Below are positions 23,901 to 35,900 of a stretch of 64,000 bases of DNA, piece after piece (the stretch's first letter is position 1; each line of letters begins with the position of its first letter). Under the pieces are notes generated by a model that was given only the letters and a program-made list of their open reading frames with translations, did not search any database and had not been told where the DNA came from. Location of the stretch: NCBI GenBank assembly GCA_963920635.1, contig OY987298.1:106273309-106337308 (forward strand). Reading direction: 5' to 3'. The DNA is from Pseudeuparius sepicola (lineage: Eukaryota > Arthropoda > Insecta > Coleoptera > Anthribidae). The position numbers were made by a program, and so were the translations under genes.

Positions 23901-26900
23901 ATCATGATTGCAATAGGGTTTTTGTTTTATTATGTTCTTTTTTTCGTATTACTTGGGTAACTTTTCACATCATAAATCAATGAGTGACGTCATTAACTGG
24001 TTGCGACGCAGATAACAATGTTATACCCATGGTTAACAGAAAATTACTAGGAATTTTGTGGAGAATGTCATCTGACAAAAATTCGGGACTTCTTACAGTA
24101 ATCGGGGTATATCTATCTTAAATCTAACCTAGGGCGATGTTGTACAGGGTCATCGTGCGAAAATGCACACCCGTCAAATTTTTTATTTTCTATCCTAGAA
24201 AAGAACTGTAAACAAGTTGCATATAATTTTGCTGCGAATCCAGCGCAGTTGTCAGGAAGACGAACGGACATCCCCTATATTTTTGGATTATGATGGACAG
24301 TCAAGATTGTAACACTTATTTACCTTTGAAATATCCCAATGGAGGTAAAAACTGTAAACAATTCAAACCTCAATACATTGTAATTTATTTGAATAATGGC
24401 ATTATGCCCGATGTGCTAAACTAGAAGGAAAACATAATAAAACAATTTTCTTTAAGGGTGAAGGGGTACCATATCTCAGGAATTAATAGTCCCGGAGCTT
24501 TGGTAAAAAAATCTTCTTAAGTAATGTGGTTACGAGAAATCGCTGGAAATTATTTTTAAGTTCGTAGGTCGGCCGCTAGGGGGCGTATTTGCAACAGTAA
24601 ATTTGAAAAATGAGTATTCTCAAAAAAAATGACTGATAAAGGTATATCAAAAATAATTGTATTGCACTCTTCGACAAATTCTGAACAATTTTTCAGAACT
24701 TGTTGAGTGCGGTAAAGTTATTTTTGATATACCTTTATTAGTTATTTTTAAATAATTTCTTGCGATTTTTCGTGACCACATTACTTAAGAATATGTTTTC
24801 CCAAAGCTCTGGGACTATTAATTCCTGAGATATGGTACCTCTTCACCCTTAATGAAACACCCTGTATATTATAAATATGTTTGGTTCAATTTTCATTAGT
24901 AAAACCGATAACGACAAGCCAATTATAATTTATAATGAAAATGCAATATTTGAATTACTTAATATATAAATATCTACATAATAATATACCAAATATCTAC
25001 ATAATAATATACCAGGTTTTTTATCAACACTTTAACATTTTGTAGAAACGTCTTTGTTTCTGAGATAGTTGTAGTTCTCTTTTTGGAATTAAATTATGTC
25101 GATACCTCACAAAATAATCAAGATACTGAACAGAATTTGGCACTACTGTGTTTTGGGGATAGAGGATAAGCTGAACGTGTCATTCCTGCGTATCTCGTGC
25201 CCCAAAACACCTATTAACTCCAACATTCGATACATAAAATTATCTCCTACCGTTTTAAAAAATGTTAGAGATCAATAATAATTATTTTACCAAAAAAAAT
25301 CCCTATAAACAATGAACCATATTATTATTTATTATTCCCTTTCAAAATGGAAAGGATTCAATTTGACAAAATTTGGACATCCTATTTCAAGAAAACCAAT
25401 AGTGTTTTGACCAATTGGGCATTGGCATTTTGGCATTTTTTCTTCATTTTGTACGTATATAGATATTATCACGATTCTGTTGCATTGAAAGATTTTAATA
25501 TGGTTTTATGTAGCTGCCTCTTTTAAATGTTACAGATCAACAACTGTACATTCAAAATGAAGAAAAAAATGCCAAATGGTCATTAGTCCAAATATTGTCA
25601 AATTCAATCCTTTCTATTTTGAAAGCGAATAATTTTTGGTCTATTGTTCATAAGGATTTTTTATCACTTTAAACGGTACAGTTGATCTGTAACATTTGAA
25701 AGAGGTATAGGGTAGCCCATCCAAGCGGAAAAAGTGTGCTACGTGGAGACACGTTAACATAAAATCGTCATTCAAAAAATGAGATTGTAGTAAAAATTAA
25801 GGGGAATTCGAGGGTGTACCCTAATTTTGTATACTGGGGTCGGTAAAAAAGTTATCGCGAAAAAACATTTTTTGCAAAATAAAAAAAATATTTGTTTACT
25901 TACACATCCATTAGAGAACCTTTAAGTAGTATTCCAGAATATTCAGTTTTTTAATATAACTTCCGGTTATAGCGGAAATGAAAGTGGTTTTCTCTATTTT
26001 ACAACTTACACATTTCTCTTAACCATCACAGGATTCCTTTTTTAATTATGAATCCAACGATATATAATTTGATCTATTTATCTTCAACCGTTTCCGAGAT
26101 ATTTATCAGAGAAGCACCATCAAACTAGATACATGGTCTCATGGTCGGTGTCTGATGTTCGATCTGAGTAGGCCAAACAATAAAACCAAATTTATGACAA
26201 ATCAAGTCAGCCATGATAATAAAACTGACAATCGAGTAGGCTGTCAATTCAATATTTCTATTTACATGTCAGATTAGTCTAGATAATTTTTACTACAATC
26301 TCATTTTTTGAATGACGATTTTATGTTAACCTGTCTCCACGTAGCACACTTTTTCCGCTTGGATGGGCCACCCTGTACCTATGCGAAAATGTTTCGAATG
26401 TTGGAAACAGGTGTTTTGGGGCACGTTTTGCTAATTTCAACACAAACTTTATGTTATGAAATAAGAGTACGATTTTGCCACCAAATGAAAAGATGCACTA
26501 AATTGATGGACCTGGAAGACCCAAAAGATAACCTCAAAAATGTTACGAGTAAATGCACGATCCAAAACTAGCGCAAGTGGTGCCCTGTGTTAGATACCTA
26601 CGTAGGAATCGACATTTTCAACTTAATTCTCCATCCCCAAAAACACAGTAGTGTCAAATTTCAGTTAAATAGCTTGATTATTTGGCAGATATTGCCATCA
26701 TTCAATTTCAAAAAGGTAACTACAACACCCTGTATCTCAGAAACAAGAAAGTTGAGGACCTATGATTATAAAAGAAACCCGCCTTAAAATGATTTTTCTG
26801 CAAAATGTCAAAGTCCTGATCCAAAAACCTGGGACACGCTGCATAGATACCTACATTTGTCTCATTTCTGGATAACTTTATTGCAAATTTTGGATTCTAA

Positions 26901-29900
26901 GACTTTCAAACAAAGCAGATAATAATAATGATAATAACAATGAATTAAAAATATATATACCTATTCTCATACATTTAAATTCAATATTTTTCACAACAAT
27001 ATACGAAGCCTCCCCGCACAAGCAATCAGTTGCTTCTGGGGTAATCATAGTTGGGAGCATTGTGAGGGTGATAATCGACTTAGCCAAAAGGCATTCGCAC
27101 TCCCTCTACGGGGAACATTCACTCAGATCCCGGGTATCCCGGATACCATAAGGATCTGGCTCGGACGAGACCCTTGCCATGTTATCGGGCCTTAGGTGAC
27201 ATTGATGCTGTTGGACGTTCCTGCACTCCCCATGAATTTCCTGACGGTTCGGGCTGTCGCAAGTAGTACCGCTTTCTGCATGGACCTGTAAAGACTATCA
27301 GTTAGACCCAGCTCTTTTATGTTTCTCAGCAAACTTTTTGATATAACACCAGTTGTTGACACGATAATTGGAATCGTCTTGACGTTTTCCATTTCCCATT
27401 GCCTTCTAATTCGTTCTTCTAAGTCTCTGTACTTCGCGATCTTCTCGACTTGCTTCACACGCAGGTTGTTGTTGTTCGGGATGGCCACATCAATCAGAGT
27501 TGTCTTCCTAGAAATTTTATCAACTATTATAAGGTCCGGTCTGTTATGGGCAACTCGTTGATCTGTCAGAACTGTACGATCCCAGTACATCTTGTAGTTG
27601 CTGTTCTCAAGAACAGGCTCCGGTGTGTAGCTGTAATATGGGACCCTCTCTGCCTGCACAAGCAGCAGTTTTTCCCCAAGTTCCTGGTGCAAGATCTTGG
27701 CAACCGAATCGTGTCGTTCCTTATATTCCGTTGATGCGAACATCTGACATCCTCCTGTTATGTGCTGGATTGTTTCTGAAGTTGGGCACCCGTATCTGCA
27801 TCTGTCATCCACTACCGATGCATCTCCTACAATGAATTTTAGGTAGTTGCGAGTTGGTATAACCTGATCTTGTATGGCCAGTAAGAAGCCTTCCGTCTCG
27901 GGGAACATTCTTCCCGAGGTCAGCCAGTAGTTCGACGCTAACTTGTCGACATGTTCCTGGTTGACCTCATTAGGATGCCTCCCGTGCAGCGGCTTCTCCA
28001 ACCACCTCTGTAGTGTATCGTTGTCGGTTCGGTGGTGATTTTGATGCTCGTGTTCCGTCAGACGTAGCGGTGTTGAGACGTCTGCTCCGCATATAGCTTT
28101 ATGTAGTGTGGAGCTGTTGGCCTGTCTCTGGAAATAATTACGCAGATTTATTATTTGTTGGTCCAATTGCTTGCTGAGGTCTGCCAATCCTCTTCCTCCT
28201 AGTTGACGTGGCAGAGTAGTTCTTTCTACGGCGCTACGGGGATGATGTTTATGAGCTTTTGTCAGTAGTGTCCTAACTTTTCGCTGCAGGTTGTTGATGT
28301 CCGTGTTGGTCCAATTCACTATTCCAAACGAATAGCTGAGTACAGAGCACGCATACGTGTTCAGGGCCTTAAACAAATTCCTGCTGTTAAGATCAGTTCG
28401 CACTACTTGTCTTACTCTCTTGATGAATTCATTCCTTAAATCGATCTTCATTATTCGATGGTCTATCCTTTGAGCTTGTTTCAACCCGAGATACTTGTAT
28501 GTATCTCCCATGCTCATTGCTTAGATCTCCTGGTCGTCCTGCATCTCGTGTGCGCCTTGTTCGAACTTTCCCCGGACGATTTTAAGGGTGCGGCACTTGT
28601 CCAGTCCAAACTGCATTCCGATGTCCCTGGAGAACTCCTCTACAATTTTAAGCATTTGCGTTAGTTGGTTTTTTGTTGCGGCCATCAGTTTTAAATCATC
28701 CATATATAATAGGTGATTCAACTTGATCGCTTCTGCGTTGTTGCTTTTGATAGCGAAGCCGTATTTTGTAGAGTTCAACCGATGTGATAGAGGGTTCATC
28801 GCCATGCAGAACCACAGTGGACTGAGCGAATCTCCTTGGAAAATCCCTCTTCGGATGTTGATTGTGTCGGTCTCGATGTTGCTGCTTGCGATTCTGAGTT
28901 GTATCTTAGTGCGCCAGGTTATCATAACGTGTTCTAAAAAGGAAACTGTATGATGATCTATTTTATACAGCTTTAAGATACCTGTTAGCCAGTCGTGAGG
29001 TACGGAATCAAATGCTTTTTTGTAGTCCACATAAGCCATGTAGAGGTTTCGTTGCTTGGAGCCTGGTTGCAGATGACAGAGTCTAGGCCTTAGGTGACAT
29101 TGATGTTGTTGGATGATCCTACATTCCCCATGAATTTCCTGACGGTTCGGGCTGTCGCAAGTAGTACCGCTTTCTGCATAGACCTGTAAATACTATCAGT
29201 TAGACCCAGCTCCTTGATGTTTCTCAGCAAACTTTTTGGTATAACACCAGTTGTTGACATGATGATTGGAATCGTCTGGACGTTCTCCATTTCCCATTGC
29301 CTTCTAATTCGTTCTTCTAAATCTCTGTACTTCGCGATCTTCTCGACTTGCTTCACACGCAGGTTGTTGTTGTTCGGGATGGCCACATCAATCAGAGTTG
29401 TCTGCCTAGAAATTTTATCAACTATTATAAGGTCCGGTCTGTTATGGGCAACTCGTTGATCTGTCAGAACTGTACGATCCCAGTACATCTTGTAGTTGCT
29501 GTTCTCAAGAACAGGCTCAGGTGTGTAGTTGTAATATGGGACCCTCTCTGCCTGCACAAGCAGCAGCTTTTCCGCCAGTTCCTGGTGCAAGATCTTGGCA
29601 ACCGAATCGTGTCGTTCCTTATATTCCGTTGATGCGAACATCTGACATCCTCCTGTTACGTGCTGGATTGTTTCTGAAGTTGGGCACCCGTATCTGCATC
29701 TGTCATCCACTACCGATGCATCTCCTACAATGAATTTTAGGTAGTTGCGAGTTGGTATAACCTGATCTTGTATGGCCAGTAGGAAGCCTTCCGTCTCGGG
29801 GAACATTCGTCCCGAGGTCAGCCAATAGTTCGACGCTAACTTGTCGACATGTTCCTGGTTAACCTCATTAGGATGCCTCCCGTGCAGCGGCTTCCCCAAC

Positions 29901-32900
29901 CACCTCTGTAGTTTATCGTTGTCGGTTCGGTGGTGATTTTGACGCTCGTGTTCCGTCAGACGTAGCGGTGTTGAGACGTCTGCTCCGCATATAGCCCTAT
30001 GTAGTGTGGAGCTGTTGGCCTGCCTGTAGAAATAATTACGCAGATTTAATATTTGTTGGTCCGATTGCTTGCTGAGATCTGCCAATCCTCTTCCTCCTAG
30101 TTGACGTGGCAGAGTTGTTCTTTCTACGGCGCTACGGGGATGATGTTTATGAGCTTTTGTCAGTAGTGTCCTAACTTTATTAATATTATTATTATTATTA
30201 TTATTTCAAAAAAATTTGATGAATTTAGGTTATTCATAAAATCTTTAAATGAGAACTTTAACGTAATTATAAACAGAAACACGGAGAATGGATAATATAG
30301 AAAATAGGTAGGTACCACTTTTAGCTTGATTTACAATGATGGTAATATGAAGCAAAACGATGGTGTCCTAGTTTATTTGAAAACTGATTTTGATTATAAA
30401 ACTATAACATTAACTACTAACGACAAGATCATGGCTAATACATTATTTAATGATTGTTTTTCTAAACTAGGTGAAAATTTGGCAAGTGATATTAAGGTTT
30501 CAAACTATAATAACTATAATGAATAGTCCAAATTCATTTTATCTAAATGAAACCATTTCCTACGAAATAAAAAATATAATAGATGGACTAAAACCTAGGC
30601 TCAGATGCTATTAACTACATCGAAAATCTTAATAACTATAAAAAATGATATCTGTAAACCATTAACTTTAAACCTCATTTTTAAAACAACGAACGATATG
30701 TCCAAATTCTTTGAAAATTGGTCTAATTAAACCAATTCACAAAAACGGTGATAAATATGATGTTAGGAATAATTATTAACGACCAATAACACAAATTTCA
30801 TCTTTAACAAAAATATTTGAATATGTTTTAAAAACAGAATTGAAAATTACCTACCTAGAGAAACATAAAAAGTTTGCGATACCTACTTGCTTGTTTGTAA
30901 TATCAAGCAGTGGCATATTCAGGGGGGGGGGGGGGGGAAGGGGGCAATTGCCCCCCCCCCCCCCCAGAGCTGTCGAGATAAACGAGATTTGTAATATGAA
31001 AATTAATAATACCATAAATTATATACTCCTGGCCTAATCTGAAAATGCAGTGAACATTAAACATCTACAATTTCTTATTTGTTTCATCTTGTCTTCTCGA
31101 AATTAAAACCGGTGCAATAGATTTGAGAACGCGCCGTCGTATAATATTATGCACACACTCCGTCGGTCGCAGCGCGTAACCGTAAATTAGGCTAAACAAC
31201 CTACTAAGCATACTTTGCACAATTACAGCATGTAAGCTGTGATTACAGTGTGCACCGCTAACGCCAGAAAGAACATTTTCAAAACTGAAAATTTTAAAAA
31301 TTTATATTAGAAACAATATTAGCGACTATCAGATAAGCTAAAACGCATAGGCAATCGTTATAATGTCAGAACAGTATTTAAAACCAAAAATACACTAAGA
31401 TCGATGCTAGTTAAAACGAAACCATTTAATGAGGTACAAAGTTAAAAAAATTGCATTTATAAAATTCCTTGTGAATGTGGAAAGTTCTATGTTGGGGGAG
31501 ACTTGTAGGCCATTTAACGTTCGTTTAAAAGAACATAAAAATTATATCAGGCAAAATCAAATTTCTAAGTCAAAAATATGAGAACATTCTTTTAATAACA
31601 ATCATAGGATATTGTGGGATAGGTCCAAACCAATTCTCAAAGAAGAAGAGGGAAATAGATGAAAAATTAAAGAATCTGCATTTATTCTAGGAAATACGGA
31701 CAACTGTGTTGCTGAATGTTCAGTGGAATTCAGTAAAATATTATTGCCACTTATTCAAAGAGAAATTAGTATAGACTACGTTTATCTCGACGCGTTCGAT
31801 CCGATTGAATGAGGTTTGAATTCACTGAAGCGGACTCAACTAGACGGCGTAAACCCTACAGATTGAAATTCAATCATATTTAAAATTTCAAGTCACGCCT
31901 CTATTTCCAAACAGAAGTTGGCCAGAATGTGCACCAACCTACTGTGGAATAAGTATAATAAGTTAATGTCCCTAGAGAGGATTGAAAACCGTAAGATTCA
32001 ATACTGATAATGTAAGCGTAGAATTATGAAAGATTTGTCATAACTCAATCGGATCCATTTCAATCCGATCGAGTTGTCACGAGATAAACGTAGTCATAGA
32101 TAATTAGATAGAACACAGGGTACAATAATAGGCAGGTGGCTAGGCTATTGTTTCTGTTGTCATGACATTTTAACCTGAAATTTATTAATCTGTCACTTCA
32201 CTTTGACGTGGCATGATATTTGAGAAAGGAGGAAGATTTATTCTCCGAAGCTCAGAAAACAAATTTGTTGAAGTTATTTTTTGAGTTACACGTTTAAAGT
32301 TTCGTTCAATTTATGAATTTTCCAGGCAACTTGAAAAAGTTGTCTTTCGATCAGTTTATTGGCGAAAAACCCAATTAAAAATTAAATGGATAGATTTTAC
32401 TGGTTCCAAGAAGAATAATTATTTTTATGTTATACAGGGTGTCCGGTAATAACTTAAAAAATTAAAAAGAAAAATGGAAAATATGACGAAAAGTTCATAT
32501 GAACATAGGTCCGCCGATGTTTGGTTTTCGAGATGCAGGGTGTTGAAATTGAAATTTTATTTTCCATTTTTTAAAGTAACTTTTTGAGACGACAAATTTT
32601 TCTTGCAAAAAAGCAACAACAAGTTAATTAAACTGTCAAAAAATAAATGTGCGCTTGTGTATTTAAATTTTATTTTGAATTTAATTGCATACGAGTGTCG
32701 ATATGCACCTGCATCGATGCAGAAATTTGAAAATTTCTCTAAAACGGTCACCTTTGGCGTTATTCACCAAGTATACCTTTTTTGATTAGAAAACGTGTAG
32801 GAAGAGGATACATTCACAAAATGTCGTAAAACTTTACTGTCAAAAAAGTTAGGGCAAATTAAATTAAATAATGATAGCTCTACGGATTGCACCAAAAATA

Positions 32901-35900
32901 ATACCAAATTATGACTTCTCTTCCCAAAAAAACCCCGGCTACCAAATTTTGCAAGAAAATTTTGTCGTCGCAAAAAGTTACTTAAAAAATCGAAAATAAA
33001 ATTTCAATTTCAACACCCTGCATCTCGAAAACCAAACATCTGCGGACCCATGTTCATATGAACTTTTCGTCATATTTTCCATTTTTCTTTTTAATTTTTC
33101 AAGTTGGTGTATTTATTTAATTTAGAAAATATGTTTTTGTTCTGTTTTTATTCATTAAAATTATCGACAGAGTTTTGTTATTTATAACTGATTGCCCCCC
33201 CCCCCCCAGACGTTAATCCTGGATACGCCACTGATATCAAATAAGTATTTAAAACTTACATCTTTAGAAAAATCTACACATTGCATTCAACTACATATAC
33301 TCGTATTATACTTCCCCATCATACCACATCGGGTGATTGCTTTTGAAATCGTATGTGAAAACAGTTTCGTTGACGATTTTACCTTTTGTCGTTGGGGCCC
33401 CCACACATTTAAAGAATGCATTGAAATTTTGTGAGCGATATTTAAGTCAGCAGAACTGGTAGGTAAGTTCAATCAATTTTTCAATTACGCCCTTATTTAT
33501 TTCTTATGCTGTGCTATTTAATATAAAACCATCATCAACAAAGTGATTTCTTATTAATTTAGTAAGATGTGGGACATCAGCACATAAATTCTTTATTGCT
33601 AGCTGGGTTACAGAACCATGTTTGGCTTGTATTTATGCCCAATTCTTTGAGTAAAGCCCGATCCAGCATTTTCTTCATGCTTTATGATTATGATGTTAAT
33701 AAAAAAGTTTTTCTTTTGACATGGTGCAATTATAGGAATAAAAAATTGGTTGCTTCCAGTTGCCAGCTAGGCCTCTTAAAATTGCAACTTGAACGTTTGA
33801 CTTGTCATAAAGATAAATATTTTTAATTTTTATTTTATCAAAGGAAAGTACACACAGCTTCTGTTCTTCTGTCAAATCTGAATTTTTAACAATCATAAAA
33901 ACCTGCAAAAAGTAATCCCTATAAACACATTCACATGATAAAAATGATATGGTTACCTTTTTTAAAATATATATTTTTTAATTTTTTAAAATTGTATTTT
34001 TGTATTTTTTGCACCAGGCTCTAAGTGTCGACTCTGCCGGAAAGGGATAGCCCTTTTTAAGCTCCAATCTACACTCGAGCACCCGCAGAATGAATAACAA
34101 TAGCTTTTGATATGTCTTCGAAGGTCCATATTATACATTTCTTAGGTTGCTTTATTTTTCGAATTTGGGCTGGAGTGAAAATATTTTCCAAAACCATGTT
34201 TTCATTTTTCAGTCTTTCAACCTCTGTCCCAATTTGGTGATTGTTTCACCTCTTTCATCATTCTCCGTATTCGTAGTGAAAACAAAAATTATAATGTTCC
34301 ATCAATTAATTTTGTAAATGAAAATGGAGAAGAACTTTCATACGTATAGGACATAGACCAGTGAACATGAAAGAAAGAAAGTCGGACATCATTTCAGAAA
34401 AATTAAAAAGGATTTTCTGTCAGCGCCGGGGGTCGAACCCGGGACCTCTCGCTTGCTAGGCGAACGTTCTACCACTACACTACGCTGAACCGTTGAAATT
34501 AAGTCGGTCTGTTTGTATAGTAGCTGAACGGAGAAGCCTTCATTCGCGCCGTACCACAGAAAATACTCTCCAATTTCAGCGTAGTGTAGTGGTAGAACGT
34601 TCGTCTAGCAAGCGAGAGGTCCCGGGTTCGACCCCCGGCGCTGACAGAAAATCCTTTTTAATTTTTCTGAAAAGTTGTCCGACTTTCTTTCTTTCAAATT
34701 AATTTTGTATTTTATTTCAGACAAGTCTAATCTCAAATCGTGTTTAACTTTCATGTTAGAAGTTAGATTAAAACTTTAAAATATAAGATATACCTTTTGT
34801 CCATTGTAGTGCAAGCATGAGTTTTGATTCATTATCTGACTTATACCCGGCCACTGCACAACGCATTATAACAGCGGCAAAGTCCAGTCAAAAGCCAAAT
34901 AATTCAGTCGAAACTCAAGTACAAACTTTTTTCATATTTTGAAAACCGCTCCCCGTGACTTAGACGTCACCGACATAGGCCCCGCCCACATGGGCAATAT
35001 CATACCTTCTTTACTTGTTCATGGCTGAAAGGGTTAAATGTTTAGGGAGTTACTAAATCGTCAATTCACGTGTAAATGTTACCAACTTAATTCACGCTTT
35101 CGTCCCCTTGCCTCTTCAGAGTCTTCAGCCCTCTTCTCTTCCAAATCGTCGAATGTCCTAACATTCCTATAAACTAACCTTGGCCTTGACAAAATATTAA
35201 AATTAAGTTTTACGGGGTCAGTCTTTGGCCGGGGCCCACGGAACTTTGGCACGTATTTTTCTTTAACCGGAGCTAAAGTTGAACCATTGAAAACGCATAT
35301 GAAGTTATTTTTCCTAAATAAATTATGCAATGTTGCCACACTCGTACTCGTAACCTTATTCTAAAATTTTTAAAAAATATTTATTATTTTGCAATTTTCA
35401 AAAATTTTATTTCATTTGTTTTTATTTTTAAGTTTTCTTCTATTCCCATTAAGGGATTTCGTCCAAAAGCAATATAAATCGTCTTATTGTAGACAGAATT
35501 ATGTATACCAAATTTAAAGTCAACATAACGGGGTCTACAGTAGGTCTAACTATGTTTCAGCGGCTACCTTGGAGGACGAATCAGAGGAGGAAGAAGAGGA
35601 ACCGCCGGCTGTTGAGGAGGGTTCAGAAGACACCAAAGAGAAGACGGACGAAGGTGACGACGAGACGAAAGATGAGGAGTCCAAAGCCGATGAGGAGGAA
35701 GGTGACAAGAAAACGGACAAGGCCGAGGAAGAAGGAGAAGGCGAAGGTGAAGGTAAGTAAACCGTGATACAAAATATATCGCTTTTGTATATCGGTTATA
35801 GGTAAGGTCAATTTATCTAACACTGGTAATAAGAAGTGATGTATGAGTTGTCTACAGTAGAGTTCCTGGATTGGGAGAGTTAGGACAATAATATCACTTT

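Larger units (their letters stand above)
30908..33233. mobile_element. 2.3 kb hAT-type element with nested insertions
   Basis: Ends CAGTGGCATATTCAGG and CCTGGATACGCCACTG are inverted (14 of 16), each followed inward by long G or C runs. Flanks ATATCAAG (30900-30907) and ATATCAAA (33234-33241) form a 7-of-8 match to an 8-bp duplication, as hAT elements make. No hAT transposase remains. The inside holds a Penelope fragment and two inverted-repeat elements. Confidence 0.75.
34366..34697. repeat. Inverted repeat carrying two tRNA-Ala-like genes
   Basis: Arms 34366-34498 and 34577-34697 are inverted copies that include the tRNA body and about 50 bp of 3' flank (AAAATCC.TTTTTAATTTTTCTGAAA, then GTCCGACTTTCTTTCTTTC). 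The shared 3' flank shows the unit was duplicated with its surroundings. Confidence 0.85.

Noticed and set aside
27319..29733. Several plus-strand open frames of 70-94 codons
   Set aside because: Antisense shadows of the R4/Dong-like coding regions, repeated in both copies.
26920..30208. Clean insertion of one LINE into a single TAA array
   Set aside because: The arrays at the two ends have opposite strand polarity, so they cannot be the two halves of one array without rearrangement.
35501..35823. Arginine/lysine-rich plus-strand frame and leucine-rich minus-strand frame
   Set aside because: Out-of-frame shadows of acidic dynein exon 4.
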